IMG/VR virus record: IMGVR_UViG_3300005915_000047
Location: 1 to 39,443 of that record
DNA: 39,443 bases
Source: a virus
Reading direction: 5' to 3' (one strand)
Below, one piece after another: positions 33,688-39,443 of this stretch (the first letter of the stretch is position 1; each line of letters opens with the position of its first letter). The notes below the pieces were generated by a model. It was not told where the DNA came from. It saw nothing but the letters and a program-made list of their open reading frames with translations, and made no database searches. Position numbers and translations under genes: made by a program.

Positions 33688-33945
33688 TTATTCTTTCATT
33701 TTTTCATTAACTACGGTTTCTAATAAATAATATAATTCTTTGGTTAATGGATAGTAAAGTGAAATTACTTTCTCATTCACCTTTTTGTTTGGGAAAACCA
33801 AACGAATTTTTCCTTCTTGATTTAACTTAGAAAAGATAGCAATATTTCCTAAGTATAACATGTCATCAAGTACTACAGAGCAGAATGCTATCAAACCTTT
33901 ATTATCTGGTGCTACTTTTTTTATTTTCACGTTAGTGATTTTCAT
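33688..33945 (-). CDS. spoVG: SpoVG-family protein, 85 aa
   Basis: The sequence begins MKITNVKIKKVAPDNKGLIA and continues with strands and a C-terminal helix as in SpoVG (MKITDVRIRKV...), a small nucleic-acid-binding regulator first known from Bacillus sporulation and also carried by phages. It sits between the small membrane protein and the portal gene, coupled by TAGtATG on its 5' side (with a GGAG tract) and TAAtATG on its 3' side. A role in regulating late transcripts is inferred. Confidence 0.8.
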   Translation of the reverse strand: MKITNVKIKKVAPDNKGLIAFCSVVLDDMLYLGNIAIFSKLNQEGKIRLVFPNKKVNEKVISLYYPLTKELYYLLETVVNEKMKE

Positions 33946-33946
33946 A

Positions 33947-34210
33947 CTATTCTCCTTTTAAACTATTCAAAAGTTTATCTGCTGGAACCTGATCCAAATC
34001 AATCAACTCATTTTCTTCAACTTGAATTAGAGGTTCATCGTTTGTTTCACTCTCGACATATTCAGTTATATCTTTCGACTTTAACGAACGAGTCAACTCT
34101 CTAATTAGTTCTGTCTGCATGAAGTAAAAGTCCTTATCTTTTTTACTCAAGAGAAGATATATGAAAACTAGAGTTAGGAGAAATACTACTGCTAAAATAA
34201 TTAATTCCAT
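33947..34210 (-). CDS. N-anchored single-TM protein, 87 aa
   Basis: I start at ATG 34210 (MELIILAVVFLLTLVFIYLL), one base after the GroEL stop (TAAtATG); an upstream codon at 34237 would overlap GroEL. The N-terminal 20 residues are a strong TM or signal-anchor, followed by a charged cytoplasmic tail with helix-rich acidic segments. No family was recognised. Its coupling to the chaperonin gene suggests a head- or membrane-related role. Confidence 0.62.
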   Translation of the reverse strand: MELIILAVVFLLTLVFIYLLLSKKDKDFYFMQTELIRELTRSLKSKDITEYVESETNDEPLIQVEENELIDLDQVPADKLLNSLKGE

Positions 34211-34211
34211 A

Positions 34212-35774
34212 TTATTTTTTTTCTGGTTTAATTGCAATCGCTGTGGCAGAAGTAATCAATATTCCTGCGGTTGCTACTGAATTAATAATCTCATTCTTAA
34301 CAACTTTGAAAGGATCTATAACGCCAGTTTCTATCATGTCACAATATTCATCTGTCAAAGCATTGTAACCTTTTTTAGAACTAAGAATCTTATCAACAAT
34401 AGTCTCACCATTCTTTCCAGCATTCTTCGCTATAGAACTTACTGGTACCTTTAGAGAACTGCACACAATTTCCATGCCCGCGTCAATTTCTTTGATTCCA
34501 GTCTTTTCTATATCAAATATACATTTAAGCAAAGCTACTCCGCCGCCTTCTACAATTCCTTCTGCTATGGCTGATTTTGTAGCATTCAATGCATCCTCAA
34601 TACGATATTTAATTTCTGTCTGTTCTGTTTCACTAGCCCCACCAACTCTTATGTTAGCGACTGAACCAGTTATCTTACCCAATCTATCCTTCAACATTTC
34701 TGTTTTAAAAGTATCCTTTTCAACTTTCATTAATGATTTTATTTCTTCTACTCTCTCTGTGATGTCTCCCACTCCACCTACCACGACTGTATTATCACGG
34801 CTAACTACAATATTCTCACAAGTACCACAGTGCTCTAAACCAGCGTCTTTAAGCTTTACAGCATCTTCATCACCAACTACTGTAGCAGTAGTAAGAGCAG
34901 CCAAATCATATACTACATCACGTCTATAATCATTTAAGGATGATAATCTCACAGGAACACAGCTAAACTTTCCTAACATTTGATTCTGAGCTAGAAAAGC
35001 CATACCAGCACCTTCAATAGAGTTCACGAATAGAACAATTTTAGTCCTTCCTGCCTTAACCAATTTTTCAATCAATGGTAATAATTGATCTTGATTTACT
35101 ATAGTATCAGTACAGATAACTATAGTTGGTTTTTCAAAAACCGCAGCCAATTTTTTCCTATCATTTATAAAGATGTGTGATTCATAACCATTATCAGTTT
35201 TAGTTCCTTTGACATACTCAACTTCAGTCTCTAATGAATTTGAATTTTGCACTGTTATAATTCCATCAATGCCCACAGTATCAATTACATCATGAATCAT
35301 TTTACCAATCTTATCATCATTATTAGCTGAAATAGTAGCAATTTGAATCTTTTCTTCCTTAGTATCTATTTTTTTAACCTGTTTGTTTAGTTTTGAAAGA
35401 ACTTTCTCTAATCCTTTATCCATGCCTCTTTTCAAAAGTATAGGATTCATTCCTGTCGCTATAAATTTATTAGCTTCATTCACCATATTGGCGAGTAAAG
35501 CAACGGTTGTAGTAGTTCCATCACCAGCTTCTCTGTTGGTATTCTCGGCAGCTTCTCTGGCAATCATTACTCCCATATTCTCAAACTTATCTTCAAGAAA
35601 TATTTGTTGGACCACTGTTACACCATCCTTTGTAATAGTTGGGTAAGAACTATCCTCAAAGATAACGTTCTGTCCTTTAGGACCTAGTGTTGTAACTACA
35701 GCCTTGGCGACAATATTCAATCCTTTTGTTATTCTGTCTCGTACCTCTTCGTTGAAAATTACTTCTTTATACAT
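34212..35774 (-). CDS. groEL: Phage-encoded GroEL-type chaperonin
   Basis: The 520-aa protein is full-length group I chaperonin: VTTLGPKGQNVI and TKDGVTV (D50 aligns with E. coli D52), GDGTTT (residues 84-89, ATP binding), apical GYESHIFIN region, and ALNATKSAIAEGIVEGGG (contains the D398 equivalent), then DPFKVVKNEIINSVATAG. The usual C-terminal GGM tail is absent; it ends IKPEKK. Divergence is clear in the apical domain (LSSLNDYRRD where hosts have APGFGDRR). It follows GroES by 16 bp. It probably folds the capsid or another virion protein; that client is inference. Confidence 0.93.
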   Translation of the reverse strand: MYKEVIFNEEVRDRITKGLNIVAKAVVTTLGPKGQNVIFEDSSYPTITKDGVTVVQQIFLEDKFENMGVMIAREAAENTNREAGDGTTTTVALLANMVNEANKFIATGMNPILLKRGMDKGLEKVLSKLNKQVKKIDTKEEKIQIATISANNDDKIGKMIHDVIDTVGIDGIITVQNSNSLETEVEYVKGTKTDNGYESHIFINDRKKLAAVFEKPTIVICTDTIVNQDQLLPLIEKLVKAGRTKIVLFVNSIEGAGMAFLAQNQMLGKFSCVPVRLSSLNDYRRDVVYDLAALTTATVVGDEDAVKLKDAGLEHCGTCENIVVSRDNTVVVGGVGDITERVEEIKSLMKVEKDTFKTEMLKDRLGKITGSVANIRVGGASETEQTEIKYRIEDALNATKSAIAEGIVEGGGVALLKCIFDIEKTGIKEIDAGMEIVCSSLKVPVSSIAKNAGKNGETIVDKILSSKKGYNALTDEYCDMIETGVIDPFKVVKNEIINSVATAGILITSATAIAIKPEKK

Positions 35775-35790
35775 ATTTTTACATTATTAA

Positions 35791-36048
35791 TTAATCTTCT
35801 TTATAATCACAGAAACCTACGATGTCTTCTTTGTCTAGGAAATAATGCTCTTTGCCCTGAAGCTTCAGGACATAGATGGCATATTTTCCAAAGATCGCAG
35901 TTTGACCTACATGCTCTTCACCAGCTAAAATTTCACCAGTGATAAGATTTTTGTCTGACTCTGATTCCTCTAGAATAATATCTGAGTCTATTTTTGTGTT
36001 CTTGTGCTTTTTAATCAGGAGCACACCTGTGCGGGGTTCGATGTTCAT
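35791..36048 (-). CDS. groES: Phage-encoded GroES-type co-chaperonin
   Basis: The 85-aa protein matches GroES by MNIEPRTGVLLIKK at the start, a mobile-loop-like SDIILEE (IVL motif equivalent), GEILAGEEHVGQ, IFGKYAIYVLKLQGKEHYFL and EDIVGF at the end. It is about 12 residues shorter than the E. coli protein; the roof-loop region appears reduced. It overlaps the previous small ORF by ATGA and precedes GroEL, so the two make a phage chaperonin system. Confidence 0.9.
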   Translation of the reverse strand: MNIEPRTGVLLIKKHKNTKIDSDIILEESESDKNLITGEILAGEEHVGQTAIFGKYAIYVLKLQGKEHYFLDKEDIVGFCDYKED

Positions 36049-36221
36049 ACTTTTTTATTTACGATTTTAATATCTGGAATAAATACTAAGTTGTATTTTC
36101 CTTCCAGTTTTTTTATTTCTTTTAAAAATTCTTCCACACGTTTTCTGAAATCATCTGTTTCTACTTTCTCGGATACTTTGATCAATATCTCTTCCGCTGC
36201 TTTTGTAAATTTCTTATCCAT
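36045..36221 (-). CDS. 58-aa charged helical protein next to the terminase
   Basis: The start at 36221 is one base after the TerL nuclease stop (TGAtATG), preferred over an in-frame ATG at 36242 that lies inside TerL. The product is amphipathic (FTKAAEEILIKVSEKVETDD, then a basic end). It overlaps GroES by ATGA. It may be a small regulator or packaging accessory; nothing in the sequence decides this. Confidence 0.5.
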   Translation of the reverse strand: MDKKFTKAAEEILIKVSEKVETDDFRKRVEEFLKEIKKLEGKYNLVFIPDIKIVNKKV

Positions 36222-36222
36222 A

Positions 36223-37215
36223 TCAATCTTGATCAAAGGCATCCATTATAGATGCTTTCGGTTTACATAAATCTTCAATATCCTTCTGGATTCTAGTCTT
36301 TTCCATCGGAGGAACAACAGGTTCAATCGGTCGTGTCTGAATCAGATATCTCAAGGCATCAATCCCATGCTCGTCTTTTTTTATTGGTGTCTCGGATTGA
36401 TTTTTACTTCTCGCGATTACTTCTGTATTCTCCTTATAACGATAATTCTTCAACTGTCGGCAAAGATTCGGACATTTATCTTCAAAAATATACAACTTGG
36501 TTTGACCATCAACTATCTGCATGAACTCTCTTATCTTAGTAATCCCAGAACCTATATCATTTATACCCGGGAAAAAATCCCAACCATTGTCATAGAACTC
36601 TTCTTTCACTGAATAAGGAATCTCCTCGCCTTCAATTACCTTTGAACGATTCTTCGAGGCTGTTGAAGGGTCAATCACTGCTATCTGAAATGTATTATAT
36701 ACCAAATTTCTTTTCTCTTCCATGGACATAAAGTTTATATCCTTGGTCGAGTTGAAAATGTAATCAAACTTGGCAAACATTTCACGGGAAGCCTTACTAG
36801 GTAAAGCTGGTTTATAATATTCATCTATAATATACAGCGTGCCATCTTCAGTCCACTTACAAACTAAAGCATGATTCGGGTTTCTTTGGCCGAAATCTAA
36901 AGTAATTAGATTCTCAGTCAAGCCTCCTATCTCAAATGAATCGATGTAATGAATATTAGTATCGAAATCACAATACTCTTTACCAAAAACTAATTTACCA
37001 GACTTAGTGGTGAAATCAATCTCATGCTCTTTGTCCCAGACAGCTTTTGGAGTCCCGCGTCGCTCGGCTTCATACCAATCCTTACCATCGCGCTCTGGAT
37101 CTTTTTCTGGATCAGAGGAGTAGTGAATCATGAATACCTTAAACTTATTCCCGGGATTTTTCCATTCCTTGATTCCGCGGACCGTTTCTTCGTGTTCAAT
37201 GTCAGCATACTTCAT
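36223..37215 (-). CDS. terL: Terminase large subunit, nuclease half
   Basis: The 330-aa product carries the RNase H-like nuclease of TerL: D107 in LDFGQRN, D182 in VIDPS, and D286 in DEHGIDALRY, plus the linker segment with KAVWDKEHEIDF. It starts at an ATG that overlaps the stop of the ATPase half as ATGA. TerL is usually a single protein; here ATPase and nuclease are encoded by two ORFs, both with intact key residues. A sequencing frameshift cannot be excluded, but the coupled start looks functional. Confidence 0.85.
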   Translation of the reverse strand: MKYADIEHEETVRGIKEWKNPGNKFKVFMIHYSSDPEKDPERDGKDWYEAERRGTPKAVWDKEHEIDFTTKSGKLVFGKEYCDFDTNIHYIDSFEIGGLTENLITLDFGQRNPNHALVCKWTEDGTLYIIDEYYKPALPSKASREMFAKFDYIFNSTKDINFMSMEEKRNLVYNTFQIAVIDPSTASKNRSKVIEGEEIPYSVKEEFYDNGWDFFPGINDIGSGITKIREFMQIVDGQTKLYIFEDKCPNLCRQLKNYRYKENTEVIARSKNQSETPIKKDEHGIDALRYLIQTRPIEPVVPPMEKTRIQKDIEDLCKPKASIMDAFDQD

Positions 37216-37910
37216 ACGATTTCTAATAAATCAAAACATAATTCTTGAAAGTAAGTATTGTCCTCGGCTGTACTAACGCAAGTCATACGCCCGCCATTTG
37301 AAATAGTAGGACGTGCAGCTGTAAAGGAAGACTTGGCTTCGTTCTGAAAGGCCATCTCATCTGAAAATAACCCAGATAAGGTGTGCATTCGAACGATATC
37401 CCCACCTTGAGGAACGCCACGAATCTCGGAATAGATGTCAGGGAAGCACATCTTACAAGAGATATGCTGGCCTTTGTTCTGTGGGTTGCATGTAAGTTCC
37501 TTGAAAATACCATCTTCTTGATATCTCTGAAGAAACTTAGGGAGATTATCCCAAATAAATTTGCAACGCTTGATCAAATCATCAGCGTCTTCTTCTTTTT
37601 TACTTTGAAAGAACGTGAGTTTTCCTTTGTGGAACATCGTGTCCCAAAGATAAAGTCCTACACATAACCAGGTAAGCATCATCTGCCTAGATTTTGGTAT
37701 GAGTAAGAGTTTCTCTTCGAGCCAGACTTCAACAAATCTTTCTATATAATCTTTTTCTGGGAAAGTTTTGATAGGATTTATGTCGTCATGTACATCCAAA
37801 GTTTTTGCCCAAGTAGTGAGAAAGTAGTAAGGATCTGACTGACAGATACCCCATTCAGCATCTTGCAGTTCTGGACTATTTTTTAACTTTTCTAGATATC
37901 CTACTTCCAT
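37212..37910 (-). CDS. terL: Terminase large subunit, ATPase half
   Basis: The 232-aa product has a Walker A-like LIPKSRQMMLTW (73-82), Walker B LFSDE (181-185) and the coupling motif CVSTAED (211-217), then runs out at FDLLEIV. These are the ATPase motifs that power DNA packaging. The nuclease half follows in a -1 frame with an ATGA overlap. The gene is preceded by the structured element with 16-bp repeats. The long A/T-rich spacer has no SD. Confidence 0.85.
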   Translation of the reverse strand: MEVGYLEKLKNSPELQDAEWGICQSDPYYFLTTWAKTLDVHDDINPIKTFPEKDYIERFVEVWLEEKLLLIPKSRQMMLTWLCVGLYLWDTMFHKGKLTFFQSKKEEDADDLIKRCKFIWDNLPKFLQRYQEDGIFKELTCNPQNKGQHISCKMCFPDIYSEIRGVPQGGDIVRMHTLSGLFSDEMAFQNEAKSSFTAARPTISNGGRMTCVSTAEDNTYFQELCFDLLEIV

Positions 37911-37979
37911 AAAATTTTTTATTTTTTAGCTGAATGAAAATACTCTATAAGTTTCTTCTAACATACTAACTGACTTAAC

Positions 37980-37995
37980 TTGACCCTGAATTGTA
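37980..37995 (+). repeat. 16-bp repeat TTGACCCT..., copy A
   Basis: TTGACCCTGAATTGTA. It differs from copy C at 2 of 16 positions and lies at the terL-proximal edge of the structured element, inverted relative to copy B. Confidence 0.7.
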
Positions 37996-38204
37996 AAAGT
38001 ACTAACACCCCAACATATTTGAGTATGTTTTTCCAAGTATCAAAGACAGGTTGGGGTATCCGGAATTCGCCATACAGGGGAATATCCGCTATTTGTTGCC
38101 TTTTAATATGTCGGAATGTTAGGTACTCTTATCTGGACCATTGATGATCCAGAACCATGCTTTGTTCATAGGACAAGCATATCCATGAACCAGACAAGAA
38201 TAAC

Positions 38205-38220
38205 TATAATCTAGGGTCAA
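38205..38220 (-). repeat. 16-bp repeat TTGACCCT..., copy B
   Basis: On the minus strand this reads TTGACCCTAGATTATA, one mismatch from copy C. It lies just after the stop of the 125-aa gene and is inverted relative to the other two copies, so it can pair with either of them in RNA or single-stranded DNA. Confidence 0.75.
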
Positions 38221-38228
38221 AGAATGAA

Positions 38229-38606
38229 TTAGTATGTTTGTATGGTAGTAAAACTCGACTGATCCCCTCTAACTAAATCTACATCAGTCATGGTTCCATT
38301 TAGTGGTATTGCACCTGCATAATTGTAGGAAGTAGACCATACCTGATATGGCTGATACCAAGGTTGAGTGTAATTTCTCTCCTGGATAATCTCAATTATT
38401 TTAGTCTCACTATTATTAGATAACTTCTCTACTAAACCCCGAAGGAATTCAATTTCTTCTTTGAAAGATTTTTCATCTCTCTCGTCAACTTCTCCAAAAA
38501 GGATATCTTTTGCTTCGTCTTGAGTAATAAGCTTGAAATTTACAAGCTCCATAACCTCTTGAGGTGTCGGCAGCTTACTCAACCGCCATTTAAGTTTCTT
38601 CGTCAT
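38229..38606 (-). CDS. Hypothetical protein between TerS and TerL, 125 aa
   Basis: The start at 38606 (MTKKLKWRLSKLPTPQEVME, aaaaaatATG) is preferred over 38699, which would overlap TerS. The segment LPTPQEVMELVNFKLITQDE with EAKDILFGE looks like a conserved helix pair; a Lys/Glu coiled coil follows and the last 40 residues are aromatic and polar (YTQPWYQPYQVW). Its place inside the terminase region and the flanking inverted repeats suggest a packaging-related role, by inference only. Confidence 0.62.
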   Translation of the reverse strand: MTKKLKWRLSKLPTPQEVMELVNFKLITQDEAKDILFGEVDERDEKSFKEEIEFLRGLVEKLSNNSETKIIEIIQERNYTQPWYQPYQVWSTSYNYAGAIPLNGTMTDVDLVRGDQSSFTTIQTY

Positions 38607-38619
38607 ATTTTTTAGATTG

Positions 38620-38635
38620 TTGACCCTAGATTGTA
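38620..38635 (+). repeat. 16-bp repeat TTGACCCT..., copy C
   Basis: TTGACCCTAGATTGTA. It lies just after the TerS terminator and immediately upstream of the 125-aa gene. It is inverted relative to copy B, so B and C flank that gene. Confidence 0.75.
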
Positions 38636-38641
38636 ATGAAC

Positions 38642-38668
38642 AAAAAAACTGACTACAAATTAGCCAGT
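38642..38668 (-). terminator. Intrinsic terminator at the end of terS
   Basis: On the minus-strand RNA, ACUGGCUA-auuug-UAGUCAGU forms an 8-bp stem (one G-U) followed by a run of seven U. The TerS stop codon lies in the stem. Transcription of the remaining late genes must either read through or be started by another promoter. Confidence 0.8.
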
Positions 38669-39165
38669 AACTTTTTCTTGTACTCTTCTTTTTCTTCAAC
38701 TGTCATTTTTGAGAAATCAGGTGCAGTCTGATCATCCATAGTAACTTTATGAAGTTCAGGTGAGAAATCTCCTATCAATTTCGCAAGGGTATTTATAGCC
38801 GATACAATATCTTTAGGATCATGTTTCACTCTCACTTCTTTCTCAACCAAAATAACTTTACCTTTAGCATCCAACTCCTTAACCTTCTTCAGTATAATTT
38901 TTTCACCATTAATAATTTCCGCCAGTCTTTCCGTTACTTTCTTCCTATCAACTCCTTCTTCCCGCGCAATCCTTTTATAGTCACCCTCAGCTACTTCAAT
39001 AGCCTCAAGTATCTTTTCATTCTTCAATGCTTTACAGGCATTCACTCTAGCAGCTTGATCACTATCACAATTCTCGTAAGCTTCTTTATAAGCATGAAAA
39101 CCATCGAATCCATTCGACATGTAAAGCTCTACAAACTTTTCCTGTTGTTTAGTTAAATTTGTCAT
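38653..39165 (-). CDS. terS: Terminase small subunit
   Basis: The 170-aa protein starts MTNLTKQQEKFVELYMSNGF and continues with DGFHAYKEAYENCDSDQAAR, the helix-turn-helix pattern of phage TerS proteins (LTxxQxxFVxxYxxxxxxxxAxxxAGY). Coiled-coil and acidic helical C-terminal parts follow, ending KKKLLANL. TerS recognises packaging DNA and loads TerL. The promoter at 39193-39221 lies directly upstream and the terminator at 38642-38668 directly downstream. Confidence 0.82.
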   Translation of the reverse strand: MTNLTKQQEKFVELYMSNGFDGFHAYKEAYENCDSDQAARVNACKALKNEKILEAIEVAEGDYKRIAREEGVDRKKVTERLAEIINGEKIILKKVKELDAKGKVILVEKEVRVKHDPKDIVSAINTLAKLIGDFSPELHKVTMDDQTAPDFSKMTVEEKEEYKKKLLANL

Positions 39166-39192
39166 ATTAAAGAAACAATTACGCCTACTCTA

Positions 39193-39221
39193 ATTATCTC
39201 ACAGAAATCAAGTTTTGTCAA
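39193..39221 (-). promoter_or_regulatory. Sigma70 promoter for the late arm, extended -10
   Basis: On the minus strand, TTGACA (39221-39216), a 17-bp spacer ending in TGA, and GATAAT (39198-39193) match consensus with the same extended -10 type as the two early promoters. Its start would lie near 39186, about 20 nt upstream of TerS. Confidence 0.88.
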
Positions 39222-39443
39222 GGATAGTATATACAAACAAGAATAGACTTTAAACATTCCCCTTAACCTAGCGAAATAATCAAAGCAAAGAAAGAATAAA
39301 GCCCTAACATTAGCGAATAAAAGTGATGGGTTATCCACAGTAACAAATGTTATGCTCCATAACACATCTACCCAAATTTTTTATGAGTATTTTTTTTGGA
39401 TTCATTTTTTTTTGAGAAAGGGTTTGGGGTTGGGAGGTTACAT
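39222..39443. other. Control/origin-like region at the window end
   Basis: No gene is supported in this stretch. It contains a perfect DnaA box TTATCCACA (39331-39339), two short direct repeats TAGCGAA(A)TAA (39269-39279 and 39311-39320), a palindrome TGTTATG-ctc-CATAACA (39348-39364) and T-rich runs followed by GGG-GGGG-GGG-GG tracts (39420-39437). If the genome is circular this continues into 1-282, making a divergent control region between early and late arms. Confidence 0.5.

Larger units (their letters stand above)
37911..38228. other. Structured intergenic element beside terL (packaging-site or RNA candidate)
   Basis: No gene is supported in these 318 bp. A pair of related 16-bp inverted motifs (37980-37995 and 38205-38220) closes a region with strong hairpins: ACCCCAAC/GTTGGGGT (38007-38014/38050-38057), TCTGGACCAT/ATGATCCAGA (38132-38153, one mismatch or G-U) and GTTCAT-a-GGA/TCC-ATGAAC (38164-38190). 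A third copy of the 16-bp motif lies at 38620-38635. It may be a terminase recognition site (pac/cos-like) or a structured RNA; strand is not decided. Confidence 0.6.

Noticed and set aside
37212-37215. Programmed ribosomal frameshift joining the two TerL halves
   Set aside because: I see no clear slippery heptamer at the junction, whereas the ATGA overlap is the same kind of coupling used by other genes here.
38024-38143. 39-aa plus-strand frame inside the structured element
   Set aside because: It is opposed to the late genes and its sequence is explained by the hairpins; no motif or junction supports it.
39162-39365. 67-aa minus-strand frame covering the late promoter
   Set aside because: It would run through the late promoter and DnaA box and read hydrophobic low-complexity residues; the promoter interpretation fits better.

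Overview
The window looks like all or nearly all of a small tailed bacteriophage genome of low GC content, most likely a short-tailed (podovirus-like) phage. The evidence is a P22-like portal, a head-tail adaptor, a beta-rich nozzle/hub protein, large fibres and a giant virion protein, with no tape-measure or sheath gene. It uses the standard genetic code. I see no integrase, DNA polymerase, helicase or tRNA. The host is unknown. It must make peptidoglycan (M23 and CHAP hydrolases) and read sigma70 promoters: three near-perfect TTGACA-N17-TATAAT promoters are present, each with an extended -10 TGn. Starts almost never carry a Shine-Dalgarno sequence. They follow A/T-rich ...ATATG contexts, and 13 gene pairs are joined by a stop codon, one base, then ATG (usually TAAtATG), while 5 more overlap as ATGA.

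Layout: positions 1-7376 are the plus-strand early arm. It has several small proteins, an operator-bearing promoter, then a recombination operon behind a consensus promoter: a Gam/Gp157-like coiled-coil protein, an SSB with an acidic ...DIPF tip, a Rad52-type annealing protein, a Cas4/AddB-like Fe-S nuclease, a sigma region 4-like protein, an HNH-like protein, zinc ribbons, a small membrane protein and a RusA-type resolvase. A bidirectional terminator separates it from the minus-strand late arm.

The late arm (39165 down to 7390) runs: TerS, a terminator, a small protein, a hairpin-rich element with 16-bp repeats, TerL split into two coupled ORFs, a small ORF, GroES, GroEL, a membrane protein, SpoVG-like, portal, small basic ORFs, scaffold, major capsid protein, head/appendage proteins, a lysis cassette (single-TM protein, two micro-ORFs, M23 endopeptidase, holin-like), adaptor, nozzle, a repeat-rich fibre with a DNRLRE-like domain, a coiled-coil micro-ORF, a repeat protein, a CHAP protein and a 1506-aa virion/ejection protein.

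The region from 39166 to the window end plus 1-282 holds the late promoter, a DnaA box, a short direct repeat, a palindrome, G-runs and several inverted repeats. If the molecule is circular this is a divergent control/origin region. Most notable are the phage-encoded GroES/GroEL pair in the head operon, the SD-less stop-restart translation, the repeats and structured element beside the terminase genes, and a scar of a second M23 peptidase.
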